Of a stretch of 42,740 bases of DNA, positions 42,445-42,740 are shown in pieces. This DNA comes from Eubacteriaceae bacterium (GTDB taxonomy: Bacteria > Bacillota > Clostridia > Eubacteriales > Eubacteriaceae). The stretch covers positions 1 to 42,740 of the forward strand of contig JASGLP010000026.1 in NCBI GenBank assembly GCA_030156895.1, read 5' to 3'. Position 1 is the first letter of the stretch; the number at the start of each line of letters is the position of its first letter. The translations under genes were made by a program, and so were the position numbers. The notes beneath the pieces were generated by a model, which saw nothing but the letters and a program-made list of their open reading frames with translations, was not told the origin of the DNA and did not search any database.

Positions 42445-42740
42445 TTTACCCTGCAATGCAACTCAAAATATGTGAGTAAAACAATAAAAATTAGTTGAAG
42501 TTACAGCACGATTTTTTCAATTACCGTCAACTAGGACTTTTTAAACAGAGTCATTTTTTACTATAAATAACTTTTGTGATTCAGCTGCTCGATCATAATA
42601 TATAAGTAAAATATTATCCTGACTTATTTGAAAAATTCTTTAACCCGTATTATTCATAAAAACCAAACTAATTCCATCTGATCCCCTGAAAATAGAGGAT
42701 ACAGGCAAATCATAACCGCACCCAATGGGTGAATCAAAAA
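42445..42740. other. Right-edge non-coding region, possible gene end
   Basis: No complete gene. On the minus strand, 42640-42738 is open and ends in TAA (reading DSPIGCGYDLPVSSIF and onward to MNNTG), which might be the C-terminus of a gene entering from the right. It is too short to identify. The rest is AT-rich without a clear hairpin. Confidence 0.35.

Noticed and set aside
42640-42738. Possible C-terminus of a gene entering from the right on the minus strand
   Set aside because: About 32 codons with no recognisable family; two minus-strand frames are open here, so coding cannot be supported.
1-42740. CRISPR array, tRNA, rRNA, insertion sequence or prophage genes
   Set aside because: No repeat-spacer pattern, cloverleaf, transposase or phage structural gene was recognised on reading both strands.

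Overview
The window reads as a chromosomal segment of a low-to-moderate GC, strictly anaerobic Firmicute. The best guess is an acetogen of the Eubacteriaceae (Acetobacterium/Eubacterium type). This rests on a complete anaerobic benzimidazole operon in the order bzaA-bzaB-cobT-bzaC-bzaD-bzaE, corrinoid-linked genes, superoxide reductase and bacteriohemerythrin instead of aerobic defences, and Firmicute-style signals (AGGAGG ribosome sites, sigma-A promoters, U-tailed hairpins). No rRNA, tRNA, insertion sequence or CRISPR array was seen. The genus is an inference.

Layout. 0.5-2.8 kb (+): XRE regulator, a corrinoid-protein reactivation-like gene interrupted by an in-frame TGA, and an Sfp-type phosphopantetheinyl transferase. 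2.9-6.6 kb (-): a CPA2 cation/proton antiporter with an overlapping PII-like regulator; then a UroD-family methyltransferase, a 47-codon ORF and radC. 7.2-11.9 kb (-): a decayed tad-type pilus locus (prepilin peptidase, cpaB, tadZ/cpaE, a cpaF::tadC chimera, DUF192, DivIVA-like protein) behind two tandem c-di-GMP-I riboswitches, each with its own terminator. 12.1-13.7 kb (+): a TetR-esterase operon with a 44-bp palindromic operator on a consensus promoter. 13.9-16.4 kb (-): a FAD-dependent oxidoreductase and a membrane protein. 16.5-20.4 kb (+): a shortened TiaS-like protein, a small Cys protein, an Ig-like surface protein broken by TAA, a frameshifted and truncated FecCD permease joined to a fragment of a substrate-binding protein, and a lipoprotein. 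20.4-24.6 kb: NUDIX, superoxide reductase, GH25 lysozyme, larE, diaminopropionate ammonia-lyase. 24.7-31.5 kb: PspA with a GIDE-domain membrane protein, bacteriohemerythrin, a large hybrid histidine kinase, and an SPFH/NfeD pair. 31.7-39.5 kb (+): cobalamin riboswitch and the bza operon. 39.6-42.4 kb: fructose-6-phosphate aldolase-like protein, lipoprotein, nitroreductase, yaaA.

How it works together. The bza operon builds 5,6-dimethylbenzimidazole without oxygen and CobT activates it as the lower ligand of cobamide; a B12 riboswitch with a terminator shuts it when cobamide is plentiful. Two membrane-maintenance sets (PspA-GIDE and SPFH-NfeD) lie within 7 kb of each other around an oxygen/signalling pair (bacteriohemerythrin, hybrid kinase). 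By contrast, the pilus and iron/corrinoid-type ABC loci carry several lesions (two frameshifts, one nonsense codon, three apparent internal deletions), while the rest of the window is almost intact. This is either real decay of accessory loci or local assembly error. The most notable points are the asymmetry of BzaA and BzaB (only BzaA keeps a cysteine cluster motif), the tandem c-di-GMP switches, the PspA-GIDE pair, a shortened bacterial TiaS homologue, and a bacteriohemerythrin with one iron ligand changed to Gln.
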